DNA of 64,000 bases from Lewinellaceae bacterium (lineage in GTDB: Bacteria; Bacteroidota; Bacteroidia; Chitinophagales; Saprospiraceae). Positions 34,431 through 43,893 of the stretch are shown here, piece after piece. Under the pieces are notes generated by a model. That model was not told the origin of the DNA and searched no databases. It saw only the letters and a program-made list of their open reading frames with translations. How positions within the stretch are numbered: position 1 is the first letter of the stretch; each line of letters starts with the position of its first letter. Location: the NCBI GenBank assembly GCA_020636135.1, contig JACJYK010000003.1:1-64000 (forward strand). The letters run 5' to 3'. The position numbers and the translations under genes are program-made.

Positions 34431-35867
34431 ATGCTGCAACGCCCCCATATACTGCTATTCGTTTTTAGCATGCTTTCCCTGACCAGCATGTGGGGCCAGC
34501 GCATTGCCATTTCGGATGAAGTGCAGTTGCGCAATGATATTTCCTACGACATCCTGGGCCGGTACGACGACCGGATTTTGCTATTCCGGGATAAGGCCAA
34601 TAAACAGGAAATCCAGTTTTTTGACGATCAGATGCGCTTCCGTAATTCGAAAGAACTGGAACTTGAGGACCGCAGGGTGATCATGCTGGGAGTGACAAGG
34701 CATCCCGAGTTTTTCTCCCTCATTTATTATTACCGGCGTAAGAACAACCTGTACATCGCAGTTCAACAATTCGATGGCAAAGCACAGCCCATTGATACGG
34801 TCCATGTCGTCAAGGTTCAGGAAAATATTTTTCTGATGCCTGACTATAAAATGACCATTTCGGAAGACCGTTCGAAAGTGGCTATCTTTTCTTCCGACCG
34901 GGAGCGTGAAATGGACATTTTTGTGGTCGATCTTCTCCACTTTGGCTTGATCGGAGAGCATACGCTGCTTTTTGACGATGTGATTTTGCGTCGGGATTTT
35001 CGATCTATTGAGGTCAGCAATCAGGGTTTGGTATCCATCATCCTAGAAAAAGACAACACGGTTTTCAAAGCTTCAGATCACCTCCTAAAACTATTTTTAT
35101 TGAATCCGATGACCGACCAGATCACCTCATCGGATATTCCGGTTACCGACCGGGTCACCGTGGACCTGCATTTCCAATGGGACAATATCAACCAGTGTGT
35201 TGTTGGTGCTGGTCTCTACTCCGAGCGCAGCTTTGATCGCTCACAGGGATTTTTCTCCATGCGCTATTGCCTGTCGGATGACGCGATATACATGCAGTTC
35301 CATCCATTTACGGAGGACATATTGGTGGATATTTATGGTAAGACCGTGGAAGAACGACGCGGTGTCGATGAGGTTGAGGTTCAGGATATCCTGCTCCGTG
35401 AAGATGGGGGAATGATCCTGATCGGTGAGATCAAAAAAGAATTTGCGCGCCGGTCCTTTTATGGAGACCGGCCCTACGCTTCGGCAGGATACGGATATCT
35501 TAGCGACTATCAGTATGAGGATCTGATCCTGTATTCCATTCAGCCCAACGGAGATCAGCAGTGGGCCACCGTCTTACATAAGAAGCAGTATTCTCACGAT
35601 GACGAGGCCATCTATTCCTCTTATTTTATTTTTAAGAACCCGTCAAAAGTAAGGCTGGTGTTCAATGATGAGATCAGCAAAGAAAATACAGTCAGCGAGT
35701 ATGTGATCCGTGGCAATGGCGAGATGCTCCGCAACAGTCTTTTTAATACGGAATACCAACACCTCCAGTTGCGTTTTCGGGATGCTGTTCAGATCTCTTC
35801 CACTGAATTTGTCGTTCCCAGCCAGCGCCAGTTGCGTCTGAATCTCGTGAAAGTTGATTACAGATAA
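34431..35867 (+). CDS. Exported beta-rich protein of unknown function
   Basis: A 478-residue protein with a signal peptide (LLFVFSMLSLTSMWGQ). The mature part is a run of short strands with charged turns, such as YDILGRYDDRILLFRD, KVAIFSSDREREMDIFVVD and DGGMILIGEIKKEF, which suggests a beta-propeller or a related repeat fold, but no repeat is regular enough to name. No lipobox, T9SS domain or catalytic motif is seen. Proteins of this look are common in Bacteroidota and uncharacterised. It is convergent with the helicase gene, 12 bp apart. Confidence 0.75.
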   Translation: MLQRPHILLFVFSMLSLTSMWGQRIAISDEVQLRNDISYDILGRYDDRILLFRDKANKQEIQFFDDQMRFRNSKELELEDRRVIMLGVTRHPEFFSLIYYYRRKNNLYIAVQQFDGKAQPIDTVHVVKVQENIFLMPDYKMTISEDRSKVAIFSSDREREMDIFVVDLLHFGLIGEHTLLFDDVILRRDFRSIEVSNQGLVSIILEKDNTVFKASDHLLKLFLLNPMTDQITSSDIPVTDRVTVDLHFQWDNINQCVVGAGLYSERSFDRSQGFFSMRYCLSDDAIYMQFHPFTEDILVDIYGKTVEERRGVDEVEVQDILLREDGGMILIGEIKKEFARRSFYGDRPYASAGYGYLSDYQYEDLILYSIQPNGDQQWATVLHKKQYSHDDEAIYSSYFIFKNPSKVRLVFNDEISKENTVSEYVIRGNGEMLRNSLFNTEYQHLQLRFRDAVQISSTEFVVPSQRQLRLNLVKVDYR

Positions 35868-35879
35868 GGATTCCTGCCC

Positions 35880-38327
35880 TCAATCACCCCACTCCACTTT
35901 CATCTTCCTGATCCGGTCAGTAAGGCTTTCAGTACTGAAACGCTCCCGGATACGCTCGACCATGATCGGGAATGCAAACGGTGTGACCTTGTCCGGATAT
36001 TCAACCCGGATGTTTTGAGCGGATATACGTTTAAGTGCAGCGCGCAGGCGGGCCTCTTCCAGTTGGTACGTCATCACTTCTTCATACGTTTGCCGGTAGA
36101 GGAGGTTATCGGGTTCATAATCCCGGAACACATTAAATAACAGTTGGGCGGAAGCCTGTAAGTGCTTTTCCTTCTTGGGTTTATTGGGAAATCCGGCAAA
36201 TACCATCCCGGAGATGCGCGCCACTTCGCGAAATTGACGGCGTGCCATCTCCACCGAATTGATACTGGATTGAATATCGGTCTGCAGGTGATCGGTGGAA
36301 AACCAGGCCTGAATGCTGACCGGATCAAGGTCGACCGGTTTATCCGAAAGCAGCTCAAATCCGTAATCATTCATAGCTATCGAAAAAGAGATGGGCCGAT
36401 GTCGAGAGATACGCTTGGCAATCAAAGCGGCCATACCCTCGTGGACAAAACGCCCTTCAAAAGGATACATCAATAGGTGGTACCCTTCTCTGGTCATAAA
36501 ATATTCAATGAGGAAGAGATCCCTGGTGGGCAAAGAAGACCTTTCCGTCTGCAGATCAAAAAGCGGTTGCAGATAATGTGCTTCCGGAGAGGGTGCCTGC
36601 CCTTCAAAGTAAAGATAGAGCTCCTGTCTGAGCATTTCCGCCAGCTGGGAACTAAGCGGGGATTTGCCTCCCTGCCAGGAAGGAATCCGCCCTGATTTTT
36701 TGGTGGTCTTACGAACGAGGGCATCCATATCCTTAAGCATGACAAACTCCAGAGCCTGGCCGGCAAACCAGAATACATCACCCGGTTGGAGCTGGGAGAT
36801 AAACCATTCTTCGATGTTGCCCAGGAATTTACCCCGCAACAGCCGGACTTTGATCATGGTATCACCCACAATGGTACCGATGGACAGCCGGTGCCGCAGC
36901 GCCACACGGCGGTCATGGATGATGTACCTGCCGCCTTCGATCACGACCTTTTGAAATTCATCGTATGCTTCAAGACTTTTGCTCCCCCTGGTGATGAAAT
37001 GCAGCGCCCAGTACCATTCTTCCAGGTCAAGGCTGGAAAAACAATGGGTACCGCGCACTTCCGGCCAGATCTCCTGCGGCACGAATCCGTCACTTACCGC
37101 CAGGGTCATCAGGTATTGCACCAATACATCAAAACAACGAATATGCGGCAGGCGGTCTTCCACATATTGTGACGCGATCGCCCTTCTCAGCGACGGCGCC
37201 TCCATCAGTTCCAGAGCATGGGTCGGTACAAAGTAAATTTTACTGGAAGCTCCCGGCCGGTGGCCGCTCCGGCCGGCACGCTGGATAAAACGGGCTATGC
37301 CTTTGGGACTCCCGATCTGGATGATGGTCTCCACCGGACGAAAATCCACTCCCAGATCCAGACTGGAGGTACATACTACGGCTTTTAACCGACCTTCATA
37401 CAGGGCATCTTCCACCCAATCCCGCAGTTCTTTGCTGATCGCGCTGTGGTGCATTGCCATCCATCCTGCGAGCTGCGGCTCTGCCTCCAGGAGACGCTGA
37501 TACCATATTTCACACTGAGACCGCGTATTGACAAAAATCAGGGCACTTTCCGATGCCATAATGACGGGTATGACACGCTCCAGCAATTTAATGCCCAGGT
37601 GACCACCCCAGGGTAATTTTTCCACCTCTTCATCCAGGATGGACTCCACCACAATTTCTTTATGGATATCAGCCCGGATCAGGGCGGCTTGCTCAGGTGC
37701 ATGATCGGCACCGAGCAGGACTTCCAGCGCCTGATCCAGATTGCCAATGGTGGCCGAAATACCCCAGATGCGCAGATCCCCGGCGATGGACTTAAGCCGG
37801 GATAACCCCAGCTCAATCAGAATGCCCCGCTTATTGCCCAGCAGCTCGTGCCACTCGTCAACAACCACCGCATGTAATCCGCGGAAAAGCCGGTCGTATC
37901 CTTTGGTGGCTAAAAGCAAATGGATGCTTTCCGGCGTCGTGATAAGCAGGGTAGGTGGTTTCTGCTTTTGTCTTTGCCGCTCCTTCTGATCGGTATCACC
38001 TGTCCGAACCGCGATCTCCATCTCGATGCCCATACCCTGGGCTGCCCTTGAACACGCATTGTAAATTTCTTTGGTCAGGGCGCGGATCGGCGTGACCCAG
38101 ATGGCAAATAATCCGGCTGGGCACCCAGCCTCCAGGAATTGCAGAGCTATCGGTATAAACAGGGAATAGGTCTTACCGCTACCGGTGGGTGCATTGATCA
38201 GGCCGTGTTTACCATCCCTGAATTCATGCCAGGCCGACTCCTGGAACGGGAACGGTTTCCAGCCCTGCCGGTCAAACCAATCCAGAGCAACTGCCATCCC
38301 ATCAATGTCCGTGCGCTTAACTACCAT
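35880..38327 (-). CDS. Lhr-like ligase-associated DEXH-box helicase
   Basis: A DNA-repair helicase of 815 residues from the ATG chosen here. Motif I is NAPTGSGKTYSL, the DEXH box reads VVDEWHELLG, motif III is GISATIGN, and motif VI ends the second RecA domain with QRAGRSGHRPG. The rest (about residues 430-815) is the winged-helix and Lhr-specific region. Length and sequence fit the group called ligase-associated DNA damage response DEXH helicases, normally in an operon with an ATP-dependent DNA ligase, an MBL-fold exonuclease and the PdeM endonuclease. None of these is next to it. An ATG six codons upstream (38345) is the alternative start. Confidence 0.9.
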   Translation of the reverse strand: MVVKRTDIDGMAVALDWFDRQGWKPFPFQESAWHEFRDGKHGLINAPTGSGKTYSLFIPIALQFLEAGCPAGLFAIWVTPIRALTKEIYNACSRAAQGMGIEMEIAVRTGDTDQKERQRQKQKPPTLLITTPESIHLLLATKGYDRLFRGLHAVVVDEWHELLGNKRGILIELGLSRLKSIAGDLRIWGISATIGNLDQALEVLLGADHAPEQAALIRADIHKEIVVESILDEEVEKLPWGGHLGIKLLERVIPVIMASESALIFVNTRSQCEIWYQRLLEAEPQLAGWMAMHHSAISKELRDWVEDALYEGRLKAVVCTSSLDLGVDFRPVETIIQIGSPKGIARFIQRAGRSGHRPGASSKIYFVPTHALELMEAPSLRRAIASQYVEDRLPHIRCFDVLVQYLMTLAVSDGFVPQEIWPEVRGTHCFSSLDLEEWYWALHFITRGSKSLEAYDEFQKVVIEGGRYIIHDRRVALRHRLSIGTIVGDTMIKVRLLRGKFLGNIEEWFISQLQPGDVFWFAGQALEFVMLKDMDALVRKTTKKSGRIPSWQGGKSPLSSQLAEMLRQELYLYFEGQAPSPEAHYLQPLFDLQTERSSLPTRDLFLIEYFMTREGYHLLMYPFEGRFVHEGMAALIAKRISRHRPISFSIAMNDYGFELLSDKPVDLDPVSIQAWFSTDHLQTDIQSSINSVEMARRQFREVARISGMVFAGFPNKPKKEKHLQASAQLLFNVFRDYEPDNLLYRQTYEEVMTYQLEEARLRAALKRISAQNIRVEYPDKVTPFAFPIMVERIRERFSTESLTDRIRKMKVEWGD

Positions 38328-38402
38328 AAATCCAATGTAAAGCATTTACCTTTCAGGTAATCCGTCGAATTCAAGAAATTAGGAGCAGAAAATCTGGAAT
38401 GT

Positions 38403-39590
38403 ATGGTGATCACCGGATTGGATCGAATCGTGGAGGATGTCCAATTACAACAGCAGTTTCCTGGAAAGGTGGCCCTGTTGGGACACAACGCATCCCTGGA
38501 CCGGCGGGGAAAACATGCTGCATTGCTTTTTCGGCAGATTTTTGGAGACCGGTTGGTCAAGCTGTTTGGCCCTCAGCATGGTTTTGCCACCTCAGACCAG
38601 GATAATATGATTGAAACCGATCATTTCATTCATCCTTTCTTCCGGATACCGGTCTATTCCTTGTATTCTGAGACGCGGGTTCCGACAGATGCCATGCTTG
38701 AAGGCATTGACCATTTGTTCGTCGATCTACAGGATATCGGCAGCCGGATGTATACCTACCTGTACACCCTCACCTTATTGCTTGAAAAATGTGCCGGCAA
38801 AGATCTCGAAGTGATCGTGCTGGACCGCCCTAACCCCATCAATGGGCTCATGGTGGAAGGCCCGGTGCTCGACCTGAAATATGCTTCTTTCATTGGACGC
38901 CATCCACTGCCGGTCCGCCACGGATTAACCCTGGGCGAATTGGCTGTCCTGCATCAGAACCATTGGACGCCGGAGCCTGCTCAGATGAGTATCCTGACGA
39001 TGCAGGGCTGGCACCGGGCTATGAATTTTAGTAATACGGGACTTCCCTGGGCTTTACCATCACCAAATATCGCCCGGCCGGAGACGGCACTGATCTTTCC
39101 CGGGACGGTTCATTTTGAGGGCACCCAGTTGAGTGAAGGCCGGGGCACCACCCAACCTTTTGAGGTCTTTGGTCACCCCCGCATAGAGCCTTTTCGTCAT
39201 GTAAAACACCTTGAGCAGGTTCTGCATGCTTCCGGGCTCGGTGGTGTGACCATGCGACCCATCTCCTTTCTACCTACTTTTCACAAACATGCAAATACCC
39301 TCTGCGGCGGATACCAGGTCCATGTGACTGACCGGGCTAACTTCCGCCCCTGGCGTACCGGAATGATCCTGATACGGGAGATGTATCACCTGCTGGAAGG
39401 CGATTTCCAGTGGCTGGAACCTCCCTATGAATACGTCCACGACCGCATGCCCATCGACATTCTCAGCGGTACCCACGGGATACGACATTGGGTCGAAAGC
39501 CTGGATGGGCTGGATGTCTTGAATGATCTGGAGGATTTGGATGAATTTTTGACTTTGCGTAAGGAGGTTTTATTGTATGCTGAGGATTAA
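38403..39590 (+). CDS. NamZ-like DUF1343 protein (exo-beta-N-acetylmuramidase family)
   Basis: A 395-residue protein of the DUF1343 family, whose characterised member NamZ releases terminal MurNAc from peptidoglycan fragments. Conserved landmarks are ALLGHNAS, LFGPQHGF, FVDLQDIGSRMYTY, VIVLDRPNPI and GLPWALPSPNI, all in the expected order. No signal peptide precedes the core, so this copy looks cytoplasmic, while many relatives are exported. It starts 75 bp from the divergent helicase gene and ends in a terminator-like hairpin. No MurNAc kinase or permease is visible nearby. Confidence 0.88.
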   Translation: MVITGLDRIVEDVQLQQQFPGKVALLGHNASLDRRGKHAALLFRQIFGDRLVKLFGPQHGFATSDQDNMIETDHFIHPFFRIPVYSLYSETRVPTDAMLEGIDHLFVDLQDIGSRMYTYLYTLTLLLEKCAGKDLEVIVLDRPNPINGLMVEGPVLDLKYASFIGRHPLPVRHGLTLGELAVLHQNHWTPEPAQMSILTMQGWHRAMNFSNTGLPWALPSPNIARPETALIFPGTVHFEGTQLSEGRGTTQPFEVFGHPRIEPFRHVKHLEQVLHASGLGGVTMRPISFLPTFHKHANTLCGGYQVHVTDRANFRPWRTGMILIREMYHLLEGDFQWLEPPYEYVHDRMPIDILSGTHGIRHWVESLDGLDVLNDLEDLDEFLTLRKEVLLYAED

Positions 39591-39618
39591 AGCCGGTGTT
39601 TATGTCCTGACCGGGACG

Positions 39619-39646
39619 ACATCCTTCACCGGGATGTATTTTTTTT
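39619..39646 (+). terminator. Intrinsic terminator after the NamZ-like gene
   Basis: The stem ACATCC/GGATGT (39619-39624 and 39632-39637) closes a 7-nt loop and is followed by A and then a run of T (39639-39646). The stem is short, so termination may be partial. Confidence 0.6.
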
Positions 39647-39667
39647 GGGGTAATAAATGATGAACGC

Positions 39668-40618
39668 ATGAGCCGCATCTTCCTCTTTATTATTTCACTG
39701 TTCCTGACAGCTACCAGCTTTAGCCAGAAACAACCCATCGAACTGGGTGATGTCACCTGGCTCCGGGATTACGATCAGGCGCTGCAGCAATCGGCTGCTT
39801 CAAAAAAACCGGTGTTGATTTTGTTTCAGGAAATTCCGGGCTGCTCGACCTGCCAGCGTTTTGGAAGAGAGGTCATGTCGCAACCCTTGCTGGTGGAGGC
39901 AATTGAGCAATTTTTCGTCCCACTGGCCATCTACAACAACCGCCAGGGTAAGGATGCGGAGGTCCTGCGCATGTTTCAGGAGCCAGCCTGGAATAATCCG
40001 GTCGTGCGCATCGTGGACATGGAAGGGCGCAACCTGACCGGTAGAGTTTCCGGCAACTATACCCCGGCCGCGGTGGTCAATGCCATGGTCGAAGTTTTGC
40101 AGAGAACCAATGTCAATCTTCCCGGCTACCTGCAATTGTTGCAGGAAGAATTGTCGGCTTCAACTCCGGTCACTAAAACCTACCAGATGTATTGCTTCTG
40201 GTCGGGTGAAAAACTGTTTGGAGGCACCACCGGGGTCCTCCAGACGCGCGCTGGATTCCAGCAAGGCCATGAGGTGGTCCAGGTGACTTACGATCCCACC
40301 CAGTTGTCCGAGAAAGAGCTGGACCGCGTAGCTCAATCGGGTTCCTGTTCAACCGTGACCGGTGGCAGTTTCCGGGATGACCGCGAGCCGAAATATTACC
40401 TGACCAACTCGGAGTATCGTTTCATCCCGATGAGCGAACTGCAGGCTTCACGCATCAACAGCATACTGGGCAGCGGGAAGGATCCCCGGGACTGGTTATC
40501 ACCCCAGCAATTGCAGTGGCTGAAAGACATCCAGGCCCATCCGAAAAACAACCGGAAATCATGGGTTCAGCAAGATCTGCAGGAAGGATGGCAATCCATG
40601 CGTAAAGCGGATCTGTAG
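39668..40618 (+). CDS. Exported thioredoxin-like protein fused to an MsrA-like domain
   Basis: A 316-residue protein. A signal peptide (IFLFIISLFLTATSFSQ) leads to a thioredoxin-like domain (about residues 27-150) with the redox motif EIPGCSTCQRFG, which resembles the VPGUxxT thioredoxin-like selenoprotein group with Cys (codon TGC) in place of selenocysteine. From about residue 170 the sequence matches the methionine-sulfoxide-reductase A pattern: MYCFWSGEKLFGGTTGVLQT, then HEVVQVTYDPTQLS. The MsrA active Cys is kept. The rest (about residues 240-316) has SNSEYRF-like and helical segments of unknown role. It would repair or reduce oxidised proteins outside the cytoplasm. Confidence 0.8.
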   Translation: MSRIFLFIISLFLTATSFSQKQPIELGDVTWLRDYDQALQQSAASKKPVLILFQEIPGCSTCQRFGREVMSQPLLVEAIEQFFVPLAIYNNRQGKDAEVLRMFQEPAWNNPVVRIVDMEGRNLTGRVSGNYTPAAVVNAMVEVLQRTNVNLPGYLQLLQEELSASTPVTKTYQMYCFWSGEKLFGGTTGVLQTRAGFQQGHEVVQVTYDPTQLSEKELDRVAQSGSCSTVTGGSFRDDREPKYYLTNSEYRFIPMSELQASRINSILGSGKDPRDWLSPQQLQWLKDIQAHPKNNRKSWVQQDLQEGWQSMRKADL

Positions 40619-40671
40619 GATGGTGGTTTCTAAACTCACTTTTGGGTGATGGTTCCTGTTTTATTACCTGC

Positions 40672-41742
40672 TTATTGATTTTGGTGATCAATCCAGTCGA
40701 TCACCTGACCGTTTTTAAATTGCCATAATCCATTCTTTCCGCCAAACCAGACCGCGCCTTCTGCATCTCCGACGATGAATACAATCCGGTCAAAGATCCT
40801 ACCATCATCCCCTTTAAATAACGTGAATTTCTGCCCATCGAATAGACACATCCCCGAAAAACCACCAATCCACAAATTTCCATCCGGGTCCTGATGGATG
40901 GCCCTGATATTCTGGGTACAAAGGCCGTCCCCGACAGTATAGGTCTGAAAAGAGGTCCCATCGTACCGGGTCAGACCACTGTTCCGGTTTCCGTTAAATC
41001 CAAACCAAACATTTCCTTCTTTATCTACAAAAATAATCCGGACCATATCATCACTGATCCCATCATCAGGCATAATCTGCCGGAAGCTATCCCCATCATA
41101 CCGGCTCACGCCACCATGAGTCATGGAAGCAAACCACAAGTTGCCGGAATGATCCTCAGTAATGCTCTGAATGATGTTGTGGTAGAGGCTGTCGGGTTGC
41201 TTGCGCCCTATGTGGTCCAAAAAATGGGTAAATGTGTTCCCATCGTACCGGTAGGCCCCGGCTCCGTTGGTGCCGAACCAAAAAGATCCTTGCTTATCCT
41301 GGTGGATGGATTGGACCTCGTTTGGATTGACAACAGGATACGATTGTTTCAGCCAATCGGTTATGGTGTCATAATGAGGGAGGTCAAGATGGGAGAAGTT
41401 TTGCCCGTCAAAAATACAAATACCGCTTGCCGTTCCGAGCCAGATGTTCCCTTGGTTATCCTGGGTTATGCTGGATATTTTATTATCGGAAAGCCCGTCC
41501 TGCAGCATATAGTGGACTACCGAATTTCCGTCATACCGGTAAAGGCCTTCGGAAGTAGTACCAAGCCATAGTTGACCTTCCCGGTCCAAATATCCGCAAT
41601 ACACATCACCATGAATGCCTGAAACTTTTGTGCCTACATTTTTGGTTCCATGTGATTCTTCAGCAGAGTCACTGGGCTGGCAGGAAGCGAGTAACACCGA
41701 AAAAAAGAAGAAAAATATCTTAATTAATTCCTGAGCCATCAT
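40672..41742 (-). CDS. Two-component-regulator propeller lipoprotein (seven blades)
   Basis: A 356-residue lipoprotein with lipobox LLASC. Seven repeats of the Reg_prop type, each about 45 residues, follow one another; the core is I-x-x-D-x-x-G-x-x-W-x-G-T, seen in DREGQLWLGT, DNQGNIWLGT, DKQGSFWFGT, DHSGNLWFAS, DKEGNVWFGF, DPDGNLWIGG and DAEGAVWFGG. Seven repeats would close one complete propeller. In hybrid two-component proteins such propellers sense carbohydrates, but here no kinase or regulator domain follows, so the propeller is a free lipoprotein that may bind a ligand or a partner on the outer membrane. Confidence 0.88.
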   Translation of the reverse strand: MMAQELIKIFFFFFSVLLASCQPSDSAEESHGTKNVGTKVSGIHGDVYCGYLDREGQLWLGTTSEGLYRYDGNSVVHYMLQDGLSDNKISSITQDNQGNIWLGTASGICIFDGQNFSHLDLPHYDTITDWLKQSYPVVNPNEVQSIHQDKQGSFWFGTNGAGAYRYDGNTFTHFLDHIGRKQPDSLYHNIIQSITEDHSGNLWFASMTHGGVSRYDGDSFRQIMPDDGISDDMVRIIFVDKEGNVWFGFNGNRNSGLTRYDGTSFQTYTVGDGLCTQNIRAIHQDPDGNLWIGGFSGMCLFDGQKFTLFKGDDGRIFDRIVFIVGDAEGAVWFGGKNGLWQFKNGQVIDWIDHQNQ

Positions 41743-41786
41743 TTAATGGTTAATACATTTCTTTCATGAATATTTTTGATCCTCCA

Positions 41787-42710
41787 CTATTGACCAATCA
41801 TTTTATAATAATCTTTAACGGCCAGCTGGATACTCAATAAAACGATATCCGGATCATCATTTTGAACATAATGCCCGGCTATCGAGCTGTAAAAAAGCCG
41901 GCCATAGGGTGATTTATTGACCACATTCATCCAGTTCTCCACCCAATGCCTGGTCCTCGCCCGGAATAGCGATTCCTGGTCATAGTCTTTTGATCTGTAT
42001 TCCGGAGGGACAGAAAATCGTCCGCCAACAATAAAGTGAACCGGAATGGCAGGCAGGTCCTTTTCATTTAACGCTCTAAAATCCGTGATCCTCAGATTCC
42101 GCAGCAGCTCACTTTCCTGCTGCACCCTGATATTTTTGGAAGAATCGATTACTGCCGGCTGACTAAATTTTGCTTTCATCATCGAATCGATGTAAGCATC
42201 GCCAACTCCTATTTCCCGGTAGGGAATCTCAAAATCGGAAAGCTTCTGTGTAAAATCCGCCGGATCAACGAAAATCAACCCTGCCAGATCATCCGGGTAT
42301 TGGTTAGCAAATCCTCTTATGTAAACACCACCCAGGGAATGTCCCACCAGGAGATAGGGCGGATCAATATGCAATACATTTAATATCTGGTTCAATTTTT
42401 TCGAATGACCTTTTATCGTGGGAATTACCTGATCTGGCTCAGACCCTCCGGTACCGGGCCGGTCATACATTAATACCGGACCTAATTGACCCACAGCCTC
42501 CGCAATCGTTTCCCAGGAATTGATGGTCTCACCATGACCATTCTCAAATACGATCACCGGTTGCCCTTCCTTGCGGTCTTCAAGTCCTTCAGTATATACC
42601 CTGACCGCCGCATGATCAAGTGTAATCAATCGGGACTGAGCGCTGGACCAATAACCCATTGTACTTAAAAAAATAATTATCAAAATTCTCCGTACAACGC
42701 CTTCTACCAC
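41787..42710 (-). CDS. Exported alpha/beta hydrolase
   Basis: A 307-residue alpha/beta hydrolase with an N-terminal hydrophobic signal (LIIIFLSTMGYWSSAQ). The nucleophile elbow is VGHSLGGVY, the oxyanion region is VFENGHGET, and a late His lies in SSIAGHYVQNDDPD. The start is GTG, and the true start is not certain. The reaction is not predictable; homologous enzymes are esterases, lipases or haloalkane-type hydrolases. The 262 bp upstream (42711-42972) are AT-rich and hold no convincing gene. Confidence 0.85.
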   Translation of the reverse strand: MVEGVVRRILIIIFLSTMGYWSSAQSRLITLDHAAVRVYTEGLEDRKEGQPVIVFENGHGETINSWETIAEAVGQLGPVLMYDRPGTGGSEPDQVIPTIKGHSKKLNQILNVLHIDPPYLLVGHSLGGVYIRGFANQYPDDLAGLIFVDPADFTQKLSDFEIPYREIGVGDAYIDSMMKAKFSQPAVIDSSKNIRVQQESELLRNLRITDFRALNEKDLPAIPVHFIVGGRFSVPPEYRSKDYDQESLFRARTRHWVENWMNVVNKSPYGRLFYSSIAGHYVQNDDPDIVLLSIQLAVKDYYKMIGQ

Positions 42711-42972
42711 GGTAATGAATATTTTTATAATTAAAAATTACTCGCAGACTTATTCCATTTACTGCAGCAAGATCTTCCCTGTTCTTTAAATAGGTTCTCT
42801 TTACCCGGAAGGCCCTCAAGGTATAAATATTAGCCTGGGTAAACCCGGATAACAATGTCCAAATTCGGGAGATTAATTGCAATATCAAGACACATGGATA
42901 CCATTATTCGACAGATAATTCTTTCAAACACCAGACCAATACTCGAAAAACAATATTAAAATGTCAATGTAC

Positions 42973-43440
42973 TTATGGATTTGTTTCCTGCCGGAAAACA
43001 ATGGTCCATGTTACAAGAACCAGGCCTGCTAATTCTGCAATTGTCCGCAATTTGTGAAAGAACCACCACCGGTCCCTCAGGGTAGTCCAGTGATCAGGGA
43101 GTGAAGCACCGTCCCATGTGAGCATCTCCTTCTGGATGGGGAGATTGCCAAACCGAGAAATGAAAATACAGGATGCAAAACAGGCTGCAGCAAGCAGTAA
43201 TACTATAAATACGGTGTTGTTTTGTCTCAACCGGAATGCCAGTGCGATGGTCACAAGCGTCTCCACCACGACCATAGCAACCATCATGGTATTGAGTGAA
43301 CTGACCAGATTTTGCTGTTGCTCCAGGTAGGTTGCAGGTGAGTATGCACCAGGATCCAATCCCATCCATATTCCAAAACTTGTTCCCGCAAGCAGTGCAG
43401 CAACAATGATGGATGTAAATTTTAGAATCTTTACCGTCAT
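42973..43440 (-). CDS. DUF1772 membrane protein
   Basis: A 155-residue membrane protein with four hydrophobic segments. The family marks are NLPIQKEMLTWDG, LPDHWTTLRDRWWFFHKLRT and the final membrane helix. DUF1772 proteins include anthrone-oxygenase-like members, but most are uncharacterised. It lies 12 bp downstream of the ABM-like gene on the same strand, so both are likely cotranscribed. Confidence 0.85.
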   Translation of the reverse strand: MTVKILKFTSIIVAALLAGTSFGIWMGLDPGAYSPATYLEQQQNLVSSLNTMMVAMVVVETLVTIALAFRLRQNNTVFIVLLLAAACFASCIFISRFGNLPIQKEMLTWDGASLPDHWTTLRDRWWFFHKLRTIAELAGLVLVTWTIVFRQETNP

Positions 43441-43452
43441 GACAGAAATAAT

Positions 43453-43737
43453 TTAGATTTCCACGGTTTCAATAACCTCTAAAATTTTTAATTGAACGCC
43501 AAAAATGATGCTTCCCTCTATTTTTGGAAAAATGTTTTCCAGCGCTGCCTTAGTTGCCTGTGCTTGCTCCAGATGTTCAAACTCCAAATCAATAATTACA
43601 AAAGCCTCATCACCCACCGGACGATAAATTCGATACTTTTTAACCCCTGATTGTTTTCGGTCTATCGGATCGTTTTCAAACGCTTTTTTCCAACCGGTAT
43701 AATTAGCGATTTTATGTTCAATTCTTAATACGATCAT
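43453..43737 (-). CDS. Small ABM/cyclase-like ferredoxin-fold protein
   Basis: A 94-residue protein with the beta-alpha-beta-beta-alpha-beta pattern of the dimeric alpha-beta barrel (ABM-like) group: VLRIEHKIANYTGWKKAFEN, then KKYRIYRPVGDEAFVIIDLEF, a helix and KLEVIETVEI at the end. Such proteins include small oxygenases and cyclases; no active-site residue can be fixed here. It is the first gene of a likely pair with the DUF1772 membrane protein. Confidence 0.75.
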   Translation of the reverse strand: MIVLRIEHKIANYTGWKKAFENDPIDRKQSGVKKYRIYRPVGDEAFVIIDLEFEHLEQAQATKAALENIFPKIEGSIIFGVQLKILEVIETVEI

Positions 43738-43893
43738 AGCCTTGCTTTCCTATACCAATTTAGCTAATTTCCTGATGTGCTCCGGCTTTTTCTTTTGTCA
43801 GCGTTTCTTACATTATTCGACCATGTCAGAAGGGATTATTCAGAACAACTCCGGGAATCCTGACAAACCCGTTTTAATTTCTGGCCAACAGAA

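Noticed and set aside
39829..39850. Selenocysteine at the VPGU-like motif
   Set aside because: The codon at the motif is TGC, not TGA, so this is the Cys form and no SECIS element is needed.
42616..42888. 90-codon minus-strand frame upstream of the alpha/beta hydrolase
   Set aside because: It overlaps the hydrolase start, is rich in rare-looking codons and shows no motif; probably non-coding AT-rich DNA.
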